The position numbers were made by a program, and so were the translations under genes. From positions 1 to 15,644 of the forward strand of contig CAUDNR010000982.1 of assembly GCA_958430865.1 (NCBI GenBank): 15,644 nt of DNA, in the 5' to 3' direction. Positions 1 through 9,055 of the stretch are shown here, piece after piece. The DNA is from Entrophospora sp. SA101 (taxonomy: Eukaryota > Glomeromycota > Glomeromycetes > Entrophosporales > Entrophosporaceae). Numbering within the stretch: the stretch's first letter is position 1; every line of letters begins with the position of its first letter. The notes beneath the pieces are model-generated. The model ran no database searches, was not told the DNA's origin, and saw only the letters and a list, made by a program, of their open reading frames with translations.

Positions 1-319
1 GCAACTGATAATAATATTTTAAAAACAACGGTAGTTTGTACATTATAGAATATACACACACATAAGTACCAATATTTTTTTTAAATATAGTTTTTTTTGC
101 AAAGTATTATTTTATTTTTTTATTTCTTATGTTAAGCTCAGTAAAATCATTTCTTTGGAAGAGCGATATGAATTACGATGAAAGTGATGACATAATGTCT
201 AGTTTTCAACAACAACAACAACAGCAACAACAGCAACAACAACAAAGAGGACAAGATTATAATGCAACGATTGCTTTGGTCAACGAAAGAACAGGAGGAA
301 CTACACAAAATTCTGTTGT
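1..319 (+). repeat. Truncated segmental duplicate (copy A) of 9056-9374
   Basis: This block aligns without gaps to 9056-9374 at a constant offset of 9055. I count four mismatches, at positions 7, 34, 38 and 48, all with G in this copy. Positions 49-319 are identical, including the 13-codon CAA/CAG tract. Similarity stops abruptly after 319. The left end may lie outside the window, because the block is already similar at base 1. It carries 128 bp of upstream DNA and the first codons of the FAR1-type gene. No target-site duplication or poly-A tail is visible at the right junction. Confidence 0.95.
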
Positions 320-323
320 TTAG
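129..323 (+). pseudogene. 5' fragment of FAR1-type gene, 64 codons then stop
   Basis: The reading frame is identical to residues 1-63 of the protein encoded at 9184-10797. Codon 64 is still Val but with a different third base (GTT against GTA), and the next codon is TAG, created by unrelated sequence beyond the breakpoint. The peptide keeps the N-terminal MLSSVKSFLW segment and the 13-residue Gln tract. It lacks the FAR1 zinc finger and everything after it, so it cannot bind DNA as the parent does. At least 128 bp of parental 5' flank came with it, so transcription is possible. I treat it as a truncated pseudogene; a functional short Gln-rich peptide is conceivable but unsupported. Confidence 0.85.
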
Positions 324-1280
324 AAGGATAGGACAATGTCCCTATAGAGTTTTTTTTTTTTTAATTTTAATATAAATCATATCACTTATTCTAAGCTAAA
401 AGAAAAAATGGAAAGTTATGTATATATAATACAAAATTTTATGAAAATAAAATTGTAAAAAGCTCTCTATACGCCTAAATAGCATTAAATGCGAATCCAA
501 ACCATGTCATTTAGATACGTCATATAGTTTAAGATTATTTCGATTTTTGTAATCCTATTTTGACTAAATTTTAGTGTTACACCTAAATTTTATAATTTCT
601 ATATAGTACTAGCCAAACAAACAATTTACAGCCGTTAAAAATATTATTATACAATTTCTTGTAACTTCTTTATTTATAATAATAATTATTCTAATCAAAG
701 TTGTGTTTTGTTATTATATCTTTGTGGCACCAAAAAAATAATAATAAATCCGCAAAACCTCTAAAAAATCCTTATTAATGAAAATTTATATATATGTGTG
801 ATCAACTATGTTTGTAAATCATATGATGTGAGACACCCCAGGGTGTTATGCATTTAAAATTGTATGTGTAACTTTAAAATGTCACGGCAAGATTAATGTC
901 GTTGAACCAAAAAAAACCCAATTCGAGTTAGACGCAATTAAAAATTGAATTAAGTTAAAGCCAAATTATTTTTGACAACATGTATAATTTTTTTTTGAAT
1001 GAAGCCTAATTATCAACATGGGTAAATATATTTTTATATTTTTTTTTTAAAATATTTGTATTGGAAAACAAAAGAATTCTTTACAACAAACGTGCTTTGG
1101 GCTATTTTACTCATGAAATAAATAAAACTAAATGGTTATATTGATCCTTTGTTGGAACTTCTGAATCTGGTGCAATTGTTTCAAATTTCGAATTTCATTA
1201 TATCATTATCTAAAAAAAGATCGTCAAAAACTGCGGAACTATGTATTAGTATCATAGTTGCCGATCAAAAAATTTCGTTC

Positions 1281-1390
1281 TTATGAATAACCAAAAATAT
1301 TACTAGTATTATGAATAATCTAAAGTATTATGAATATTATGAATAACCAAAAGTATTATGAATATTATGAATGTTGTGTATGAATAATAA
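1281..1390. repeat. Minisatellite-like TATTATGAATAACCAAAA repeats
   Basis: Imperfect tandem copies of a TTATGAATAACCAAAA-type unit recur, with variants such as TTATGAATAATCTAAAG and TATTATGAATATTATGAATAA. The unit length varies, which suggests slippage in a short ancestral motif. No coding potential is visible. Confidence 0.6.
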
Positions 1391-1468
1391 TCAATGATCT
1401 TAATCACATGGCAAAATATTCTTTATATTTTATGGTATTGGCGTTGGTGTTGGAATTGTTGATGATAA

Positions 1469-1488
1469 TATATATATATATATATATA
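1469..1488. repeat. (TA)10 microsatellite
   Basis: Pure TA dinucleotide tract within AT-rich non-coding DNA. Confidence 0.9.
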
Positions 1489-2092
1489 TTTATATGTATA
1501 CGAATGAACACAAAGTAAAACTTATTTCAACGAATCTATGGGAACACGTAAGTAAAATTGCATCTAAAATTCGTTATACCAAAATTACTTCTATTTTAGA
1601 TTAAAGAAGTCATATAGTTTCGTCAATTATATTAACATAGTAATAATAACTAACATTTATGATCGGAATTCACTGATTAATATTAGAACAATAATTTTAT
1701 TTATGAAAGCAATTACATTCAAACCTTTGTTACAATGAAAATTAAACAAATTTTATGTGAAGAAATTTTAAAAATGAAAATTTGTTGAAACAAGATCTGA
1801 CTGTATACTAATACTATTTGATTTATCTTAGATTAAAAAGTTCATATTAACATAGTAATAATAGCCATAATTAATTTAATTACTAACACAGAAAACTAGT
1901 GGACCAAATTGTTTAGCATTGCAATTGTATTAACCAATATTAATAAAATAGGTTGACTATAAGATATATTTCAAAAATTGAAACCTTGACTAAATCATCA
2001 ATAGTATTGAAAAGCAAAAAAATTTAGAATAATTCTTTTTAAGTTGTTACTGACACAAGTTATGCAATTTATAATTTTATTTATTTATTATT

Positions 2093-2843
2093 TTATGAAC
2101 TTAATTCTTTAAGGATTTTTAGATTTGTGATCTTTTTACTTGATGTAGTCGCAGTTGGATTAATCCAATCCAGATGTTTTGTTCTAATTGATGTACTATA
2201 TCCAGCCTCATTAAGACAATCTATTGCAGCCCCCTATAAGTTTTACTTTACAATCAGAGTGCTTTTTTTTTAAATTAATTATCAAAATAATAATGCAAAA
2301 GAAAAAAAATTACCCTGATGCTTATCAAAGTCTGATGCAGTTTCATAATTGATTCTAGTTCACTAACAGAATTTTGGATTGTACAATTGACCACTCCAAC
2401 CATTAGATAAATTCCTGAATACTGAAGTTTCATTACACATATTACCCATTTATAAAAATTGCTAACTTTTCCCAGATGATGGTTGAATATTAAATTTCTT
2501 TGACAAATTTCTAACAAAAAAAAAAATTTTGTAGATCACAATGAAGGATCACCAAACCCACTAAATCATAAAACATATGTGCAAAACATCATATAGAACA
2601 ACTTAGGAGTGCACACACTCATCACTTGGGCAACAAAGAGTCATCAAACTCACTAAATTGTAAAATATACATGTAAAATACCATATAGAACAACTTGGTG
2701 GACCCTCCTAATTTTTGTAGTGAAAAAAAATCTGCACTTACTTGTTTGCCTGCTTTTTTAGCATGTTTAGAATGTCTTCTATATCAAAGTCCATATATAC
2801 ATGTCCAAACACCTGTATAAGGTGGGGAATCCAGGATGACATG
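2093..2843 (-). pseudogene. Exon-like remnants of an unidentified minus-strand gene
   Basis: Two open segments join in phase across a GT-AG intron at 2234-2313 (80 bp). The first ends ELESIMKLHQTLISIR and the second, 2096-2233, begins GAAIDCLNEAGYSTSIR and ends KILKELSS before the stop at 2093-2095. A further exon-like block at 2742-2843 has an acceptor (GTTTCAG) and a strong GTAAGT donor, and reads SSWIPHLIQVFGHVYMDFD and onward. I could not link this block in phase to the others through the intervening 230 bp, which contain a 57-bp direct repeat. I do not recognise the family. It may be a decayed gene or an element-encoded protein; the hAT-like element starts just upstream at 2866. Confidence 0.35.
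2548..2696. repeat. 57-bp imperfect direct repeat (2548-2604 and 2640-2696)
   Basis: The two arms align without gaps at an offset of 92 bp and both end CATATAGAACAACTT. I count 11 differences and all are transitions (C/T or A/G). The repeat lies in the presumed intron of the unidentified minus-strand remnant. Confidence 0.75.
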
Positions 2844-2865
2844 CTGAAACTCTTTCAAAAAAATA

Positions 2866-3434
2866 TAGATGTTGGAATTGACTAAAATAGTTGACTAAAC
2901 TTTTTTTTTAAACAACTAATAGTTGATTATTTTAATAGATTATTTAGTTGACTATTTTAGTTGATTATTTAGTCAACTACTAATACTATGCTAATATTAT
3001 TATTGTCTGACCAATTATGATTTTTGTGTTTTATCATTCAAAATGGAAAATTTCTATGCAGAAGAGTATCAATATGATGATGGTGACAATAATGGTGGTG
3101 TTGTTGATGATAATTTTACATGTGAATGAATAAACATTTCCAATACAAGGTCCAATATTCATTGGCTTCAAGTTCCAATGCTTTAAGTGGTGGTTCCAAA
3201 AAACCTTTAAAAAACGAATCGTAACACATGGTTTTGTGTGGAAGTATTTTGAAATGAATTTGTAATTTGCAAATTAAAAAAAAAAAATTTAGTTGACTAA
3301 AAATAATCAACTAAATAATCAACTAAAATAGTTGACTAAAATAGTCAACTAAAATAACTAACTAATAGTTGACTAAAGAAATTTTGACCAACTAGTAGTC
3401 AACTAAGAATTTTTTGGGGCGATTCCAACCTCTA
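2866..3434. mobile_element. Non-autonomous hAT-like element, 569 bp, degraded
   Basis: The ends form short terminal inverted repeats: TAGATGTTGGAAT at 2866 and, on the other strand, TAGAGGTTGGAAT ending at 3434. The right TIR fits the hAT YARNG start, while the left has lost the G. Inside each end are arrays of AGTTGACT/AGTCAACT motifs in opposite orientation (about 2877-2985 and 3288-3405), resembling subterminal transposase-binding repeats. The centre carries a piece of hAT transposase N-terminus. The 8-bp flanks (AAAAAATA and GGCAATAA) do not match, so the target duplication has decayed or the boundaries are slightly off. A TA-duplicating family is the alternative, but the BED-like remnant argues for hAT. 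Confidence 0.7.
3043..3265 (+). pseudogene. hAT transposase N-terminal fragment (BED finger relic)
   Basis: An ATG at 3043 opens a 28-codon acidic frame (MENFYAEEYQYDDGD and on) ending at 3127-3129. Further along, in other frames, come a Ser-rich linker (SLASSSNALSGGSKKPLK, about 3148-3210) and then THGFVWKYFEMNL (3227-3262) before a stop. The VWKYF core is typical of the start of a BED zinc finger in hAT transposases. The Cys/His ligands that should follow are lost. At least two frame changes and several stops make it non-functional. The whole RNase H-like catalytic region is absent, so the element could only move with a transposase supplied from elsewhere. Confidence 0.55.
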
Positions 3435-3970
3435 GGCAATAAAGCTTCTTCTAAGGCTTGATTTTTAAAGCAAATGATAGGAAATTCTTAAGTACATAAC
3501 CAATGATAATAGGAATTTTTTTTTTACTGACTGTACCAAGGTTTGGGGAATATTTTGCTTACTCAATCAGCCAATAATTATACCTCCAATCATAAACCAA
3601 ATAAATATTTGCAAATTATCACAGTTTCCAAATCTTCTCCAATAAGTTTCCCTGTCAACTTCCTCTTCTTTAGCTACTTTAAATTTGCTTTCTTCTTCAG
3701 GAGTAATTTTTCCTGCACTTTTTTTCACAGTTTTTGATTCCCAACAAAACATTGAATTGTTTAATAAAGTGGATTTATCAAAGTTTATTTTAATTGCTAC
3801 TACTTTTAGCCATGAATTGAAAATTATCCAGATCCTTTGCTTTCTCACTCAATGCAGATACTGCTCAACCAAAAAATCTTTCTGGACAAGTATTACTATT
3901 GATTTTTGGTGCCCTCACTTTTAATTAATTTGATTTCATTGGTTTTTGCTACTGGTTCCAAAAAATGGAA
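3435..3970 (-). other. Possible decayed coding segments beyond the hAT-like element
   Basis: The minus strand has an open stretch at 3567-3848 with a polar middle (KITPEEESKFKVAKEEEVDR) and a hydrophobic end (FIWFMIGGIIIG). A short open segment reading IPIIIGYVLKNFLSFALKIKP lies at about 3454-3517. Both have the same orientation as the exon-like blocks at 2093-2843, on the other side of the mobile element. They may be upstream parts of the same broken gene. No domain is recognised and no full splice path could be built. Confidence 0.25.
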
Positions 3971-4548
3971 TTAAATGAAAATATAATTGAAAGAAATAGC
4001 AAATATGCATTTGAAACAAAGGTAATTTGTAATAATACAATTGTGATAAAAATTTTGGTCCCTGTATTCTTGGTAATACAAACTAAAATGTTCACTTTAC
4101 AACCAGCGCTGGAAATAGTACTTTAAAAATCCGGAAACTCTTTTTTTTTCCAGAGGTTAATATTAAAAATGAAAATCCGGAAAATTTTTAGCAATAATAA
4201 TAATAATAATAATAACTAATTTATTACAGAAATATGACTACGCCTCGCAATAAATCTAGTATATACTAGTCTAATTTTAGGATCTATCAGCAGTTACTTT
4301 CCAGATTGGTATATAAATAAATAAATAACACTTCATCAATTTCAAATAATTTCAAACAAATTTCTTTTTATTTTAAATCATAAAACTATATATAGAAGAG
4401 TCATTTTTTGAAAAAATTAATTTATTATATTTATATTACAATTTTTTGTTTTCTAAGCACATATTACTTGAGACAAAGATTACATGTTTGCAAAATTGTA
4501 CAATACACTTTTCAAATTATAATAATAAAATTATAAATTTGAAAAACG
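3971..4548. other. Intergenic, upstream of the membrane-protein gene
   Basis: AT-rich DNA with an (AAT)n microsatellite at about 4193-4215. The perfect palindrome CCAGCGCTGG is at 4103-4112, and two AATCCGGAAA motifs lie at about 4127 and 4171. The last part must contain the promoter and 5' leader of the gene starting at 4549, but I see no distinct core promoter element. Confidence 0.5.
4193..4215. repeat. (AAT)n microsatellite
   Basis: About eight consecutive AAT/TAA units in non-coding DNA. Confidence 0.85.
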
Positions 4549-5384
4549 ATGGATTACCTTATTGAATCATTTAAGGTTATATTAAATCTATTGTTTTCTT
4601 TTATAATGGTAATATTACTCATTGCTTTAGGTAAATTCGATTATTTTATATAAGCTTTATATTTATCTTTATATAAATCAAGTAATTAATTAATTTTTTT
4701 TAAAAAAAAAAAGCTTGGACAATTTTATGGAAATCAATATTAAGTCAAATTGCTTTCATTCGAGAAATTGCTGGTTTACCTAAACTCGAAGAAATTTCAA
4801 ATCAAAATCATCATCAACATCATAAGAAAAATTCTTCGTCATCATCGTCAAAGTCATCTTTAAATATTATTACTCATAATTCATTAATGGCTATTAACGA
4901 TAATAAAATGAAAAATAAAAATAAAAGGCATCCTATACAAACAATTCATCATAATCGTTCTTCTTCATCTTCATCTAATTCTAACCATAATAAAGATTAT
5001 ATAATTAAAGAGAAAGAACAACTAATTAATTATCATAATAGAAATCACTCTTTACCAATTCAATATAATGATCAACATCAATTATATCAAATAATACCAT
5101 CATCATCATCATCAGCATCACCATTATCAGCATCACCATCATCAGCATTCGCACCTACATCACCACCATTAACATCTTATTCATCAGCATGTTCTCCAAC
5201 ATCAAAAACATTACATAAAAAATCTGAGTCATTAAATTATAATGTTGTTGAACAAAAGAAACATCGTAAATCAATGTCACATCAACAACTAATAAACAAT
5301 AATAACATTAGCATTAATAATAGGAAAAAATTAAATCCTAAAGATAATTCCTTAAATTTTGAAGATAATTATATGTCTTTGTAA
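4549..5384 (+). CDS. Uncharacterised single-pass membrane protein, Ser/Asn-rich tail
   Basis: Two exons, 4549-4630 and 4714-5384, join across an 83-bp intron with a GTAAAT donor and a poly-A/AAG acceptor, giving 250 residues. The start context AAAAACGATGG is good and splicing keeps phase. Residues 10-33 form a hydrophobic segment (VILNLLFSFIMVILLIALAW) that should span or anchor to a membrane. It is followed by a conserved-looking amphipathic stretch, WKSILSQIAFIREIAGLPK (33-51). From about residue 57 the chain is low complexity: His/Ser runs, then Lys/Asn, then Ser/Pro/Ala repeats, ending in a Lys/Asn-rich part. The topology suggests a short N-terminus and a long disordered tail, possibly cytosolic and phosphorylated. 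I do not recognise the family; function is unknown. An AATAAA at 5449-5454 could serve as its poly-A signal. Confidence 0.8.
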
Positions 5385-5825
5385 ATTATTATTAAAGTGA
5401 AAGAAGATAGGAATAGAAAGAACGAAATGAGTAGCAGAAGAACTTATCAATAAATATAAAATTCTTTGTATTATGTAAATATAATTAATAAGTCTATACA
5501 ATGAATTTTATTTTTATAACTTTTTTCTTATTGCCATTTTGAAAGATTATTTTTTCTAATTTACTGAACAATAATGAGATCCGCCAAGTAGATAAGTATA
5601 TAAGGAGTCATTACCATGCTAATAATAAGAAAGAATTAAAACAAGCTAATCATTCTTAAATTCTTTTTTTATTATATTTTTATTATAATAATTTACCTTA
5701 TAATATTATTATTATTTTTCATAGAAAAAAAAATTTTTAAAGAAAATTATTGATTTTTAAATTTTAAAATATTGATTTTTTTTAACAATTTGTACACTTC
5801 TATCTAATATTGTTCTAACAATTAT
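5385..5825. other. Convergent 3' intergenic region
   Basis: This gap separates two convergent genes. It holds the AATAAA (5449-5454) for the plus-strand gene and a TTTATT, AATAAA on the minus strand, at about 5668-5673 that could serve the minus-strand gene. Otherwise it is poly-A/T-rich with no coding potential. Confidence 0.5.
5449..5454 (+). terminator. Candidate polyadenylation signal
   Basis: AATAAA lies 65 bp beyond the stop codon of the membrane-protein gene. This hexamer is common by chance in AT-rich DNA, so support is positional only. Confidence 0.4.
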
Positions 5826-8362
5826 TTATATGTAATTATCTACTCTAAACATCGATTTTCTATGTTGTGGCAATTCTCCTTTATTCAACCAAACCAAGCC
5901 ACAAGCATTACACAATGTCTAATAAATACAAAAATATAATTAATTAAAAACCAAATTTTTTAAAATATAAATTTTTCTTTCAAAACAAACCTTTCCACCG
6001 TCAGGTCCTCTTCTAATTGATGGAGTACTATTTCCATCAATACCGCAATGAAAGCATTTCCAAGCGTTTAAATCTTCAGCTGTCATCTTTGATCCCTTTT
6101 GTACTGCGGGTAACATATCTTTTGGTCTCATATTTAAAGAATTATGATGTGAAATTCCATTACTACCATTTGCTACCATCATAGGGCGTCTTGATGATCT
6201 ATTAAGATTACGAGAAGTTGCTCTTCTCATTCGTCTAATGAATTATAATATAAAAATAAATATTTATTAATCAATCAATCAATTAATCAGTTATTATCAT
6301 TAATCATTACAATACAGTCAATATCACCACTCATAATCAATAAGCAGTTAGTAGTCCTTACCGGATGTCTCTTTCCTTGTCCATTCTTATCTTTTCCAAT
6401 TCATCAGTCGTCAATATTTCAAGAACAGGACACCACTCCTCAGAATCTTCGATACTACGAAAAGCTGAAGTTATACGTTCTTGTTCATTATCAGAATCAA
6501 AAAATCGTATATCCTTTTTGTGTTTTAATAGTTGTTCGTGAATACTATGTGCAATTATGGTAACAAATTCTCCGCCTATTCCAAGATCAGCTGCTAACAT
6601 TCTACTAAATTCTTCTGGGGTAAGATTCGAACTAAGATCCCATTCAAATTTATCACGAAGATGTATTTTTCCTACATGTATATCAAGCTATATATATATA
6701 TATATATATATAATAATTTTAGCATAAATTATATATTATCTATAGGTAAAAAAATAATAATAATAACTATGAATATATTTCATACATTAATTTCAACTCT
6801 AGAATCTTCAGTAGTTACAACGTTCTCGGCAAATGGTTCATGTTCTTGTATTTGTGTGCGTATAGATTCAGCAATTATTGGAACAAATTCATGTACTGGA
6901 AGATCTAGGTCGTCACACATTATCCCAGCAAAATGTTCAGGTGTAATCAATTTTTCTAAAAATAATTAATTAGTGGAGATTTTATGATTTCAAAAGATAA
7001 ATAAATTACTAAACAAATATAAAATACCATTAAGATTCCAAGTAAAAGAATCACGCAATCTATAATTATCAAGATCAACATCTAATCTTATAGGTATCAA
7101 AACATCTCTTTGATCAGCGTTACGTTCTACTTCTTTTTGTGAACTTGATAACAATATATAATAACAAACAATTAATAATAAGAACAATAACAATCATCCA
7201 AATAATAATTCTTTTATAGAAAATTATTATTATATCTTACTTGTAAATATGTTTAGTTCTGCTCCTAATTCTTTTAGAGACAGGAACATCGCCATTACCA
7301 TTTGAACCATTGCCAACAGCTAAACGTTTTTCACCGGATGGTGAATTTCTAGCAGAATCATCATCAAAATAATCATTTACATCATCAGAATCGTCGACCA
7401 TAGAATTTGCACCTAATGATGATGACAATCCACCTCCAGTACCACCAATACCCGTACCTCCTGCACCAACACCATTCACACCTCTTTGTCGTTTTTTACC
7501 ACCTCTTGTTTGTATCGGAACCAACAAAGCAGTATCACCTTCTTTTAAACGACTAAAATATGTTGAACAATAAGCATTTTTAGATTTTCTGAACTGTGGC
7601 GCAGCTAAAGTAGTTAATTGTGTTGATAATGGTGCAGTTGCACTATTAGTTGTATAGTGAGCATTTGTGCTATTTTGATATGGAATATTTTGTTGGTTAG
7701 AATAATATGGATTAGCTGTAGAAGCAACAATCTTAGGATCATAACCTATAGCAATAAATTGTATTGATGTTAAATTTTTTTTAAATCATTTGGTGAAAAA
7801 ATTTTTTAAAATTTTAATTTTTTAATGTTTAAATATTTTTAATTTTTTGAAAATAAATTAAAAATTAAATTTTACCATGTCGCGTTGAACTACGTGAGGT
7901 ATACGATGTATTAACGTTATGGTTAGGAGTTGCATAAATATTTGGGCGTGGTTGAGAATAAGCAAGTGGTAAAATTTGTCTGGTGGAAGTTTTTGTAGTC
8001 GCGTAATTGGTGGTTGTAGCCATTGGTTGCGAGGTTGATTTATTAACAATATTATTAATGCTGTTATTGATATTATTATTGATAATCGTGTTGGAAGTAA
8101 TTGAAGTTGTATTAGTAGAAGGAATGTTTTCTGAAGGAATAGATTGTTGTGTAGAATAATGCTGTGAATTACTTTGTTGAGCTGGTGCTAACTGTTGTTG
8201 TTTTTGTTGCGTTGTAGTATTGATATTGTTAGTTGTAGTATTAGCAATTTGTGAAGATTGATTACGAAGGTTTTTACTAATACTATTATTATTGTTGCTG
8301 TTACTATTACTAGTACTGCTATTATTGTTGTTGTTGTTGTCGTTTAGAACTTTTGAAGTCAT
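5826..8362 (-). CDS. SNF5: SNF5/SMARCB1-family chromatin remodelling subunit with GATA finger
   Basis: Core subunit of a SWI/SNF- or RSC-type nucleosome remodeller. Seven exons (7876-8362, 7241-7745, 7028-7143, 6786-6955, 6362-6687, 5991-6234, 5826-5918) join through six in-phase GT-AG introns of 72-130 bp into 646 residues. Residues 1-210 are Asn/Ser/Thr/Gln-rich. Around 219-239, STYFSRLKEGDTALLVP resembles the conserved N-terminal motif of fungal Snf5/Sfh1, as I recall it. An acidic stretch and a basic KRIRSRTK (320-327) follow. Two SNF5 repeats are clear: VLIPIRLDVDLDNYRLRDSF from 345, and LDIHVGKIHLRDKFEWDL from 427, with GIGGEFVTIIAHSI and EEWCPVLEIL. An Arg-rich linker leads to a C-terminal GATA-type finger, C595-x2-C598-x20-C619-x2-C622 (WKCFHCG and LCNACGLVW). 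Snf5 and Sfh1 paralogues cannot be separated from this sequence alone. Confidence 0.93.
6689..6712. repeat. (TA)12 microsatellite at an intron acceptor
   Basis: Pure TA tract inside the fourth intron (6688-6785) of the SNF5-type gene. On the minus strand it directly abuts the acceptor, so the usual pyrimidine-rich tract is replaced by alternating TA before TATAG. Confidence 0.9.
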
Positions 8363-8744
8363 GATTCTAAAAGATTTATTACCAAAGCAAAGGTGAAGAT
8401 GAATAATTTTAATGAAAATTTAACTGAAATTAAAATTGATTTGATTAATCAATTTTTGTTTAATTTTTCTATATTTATAAATAAATTTTTTTTTATGAAA
8501 TAAGTAATTGATTTACGATAAATTTAATTTTATGTTTGATAAAAAAAATATTGTTATTTATTTCTAAATTTTTTGTTTTTTTTTTCAATTTTTTCAAATA
8601 TATTTATTTAATTATATAAAAATCATGGAAAAATAATAAAAAAATAAAAAAAAAATTTTTTTTTATTTGTCTTTTTTACAAAAGCAATTTTGGTGTAACG
8701 GCAGAGTTCGTCATTTTGTATTAAATGTTAATGTACAATCCATT

Positions 8745-8760
8745 TTGGGGAGTGCCCCAA
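8745..8760. promoter_or_regulatory. Perfect inverted repeat TTGGGG-AGTG-CCCCAA
   Basis: Six-base arms around a four-base spacer within the divergent promoter. It could bind a dimeric factor or form a small hairpin. It is notable in otherwise AT-rich DNA, but no factor can be named. Confidence 0.5.
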
Positions 8761-8894
8761 TTGATATATTATATTATTTGGGGGGGAGGGAGTGAGCATA
8801 AAGTGAGATTATTATTATGTAAAAAGTGATAATTAAAAAATCAGTTGTCTCATAACGTGGGAGAAGGGGGTAACGTTTTTTTATTTGAGGCTTA

Positions 8895-8902
8895 TGACGT
8901 CA
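8895..8902. promoter_or_regulatory. Palindromic CRE (ATF/CREB-type bZIP site)
   Basis: TGACGTCA, the full 8-bp cAMP-response-element palindrome, lies 282 bp upstream of the FAR1-type ATG and 533 bp upstream of the SNF5-type ATG. ATF/CREB bZIP factors are known to bind this sequence in fungi. That it acts here is inference. Confidence 0.5.
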
Positions 8903-9055
8903 TTTGGGAACTCCCTAATTGGAAAAAAATCCTTTATTCCATAAGTTCCCTCTCTTATAGAAAACAAAAAAAAAATTTATTATGCTCAAGTATTTATTCC
9001 TTTAAGAAAAAAAAATTCAGATTATTACAATAACATCAATATAATAAATAATAAA

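Larger units (their letters stand above)
320..2092. other. AT-rich region without a convincing gene
   Basis: I see no ORF with a recognisable domain on either strand. The stretch holds poly-T runs, a TA microsatellite, a minisatellite-like block at about 1281-1390, and a weak dispersed repeat. In that repeat, 1596-1648 and 1828-1863 share a TTAGATTAAA start and an end reading ATTAACATAGTAATAATA, with about 17 bp missing from the second. A short perfect inverted repeat, ACACCC-CA-GGGTGT, lies at 833-846. The composition fits decayed intergenic or transposon-derived DNA. Confidence 0.6.

Noticed and set aside
320..360. Target-site or poly-A signature at the duplication breakpoint, suggesting retrocopy origin
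   Set aside because: The T-rich run after 346 is not adjacent to the breakpoint and the duplicate includes sequence upstream of the ATG without an evident transcript end, so retrotransposition is not supported.
833..846. ACACCC-CA-GGGTGT as a transposon end or terminator
   Set aside because: The palindrome is short and no partner end or adjacent gene supports a role.
4101..4180. CAGCGCTGGAAATAG as a possible hAT terminus
   Set aside because: No matching inverted end was found in the window; the YARNG fit alone is too weak.
6661..6969. Plus-strand 102-codon ORF
   Set aside because: It lies antisense to exon 4 and intron 4 of the SNF5-type gene, whose exons give a clear conserved protein.
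8690..8720. tRNA A-box-like TGGTGTAACGGC
   Set aside because: No B-box GGTTCRANYC at a suitable distance and no acceptor stem can be formed.
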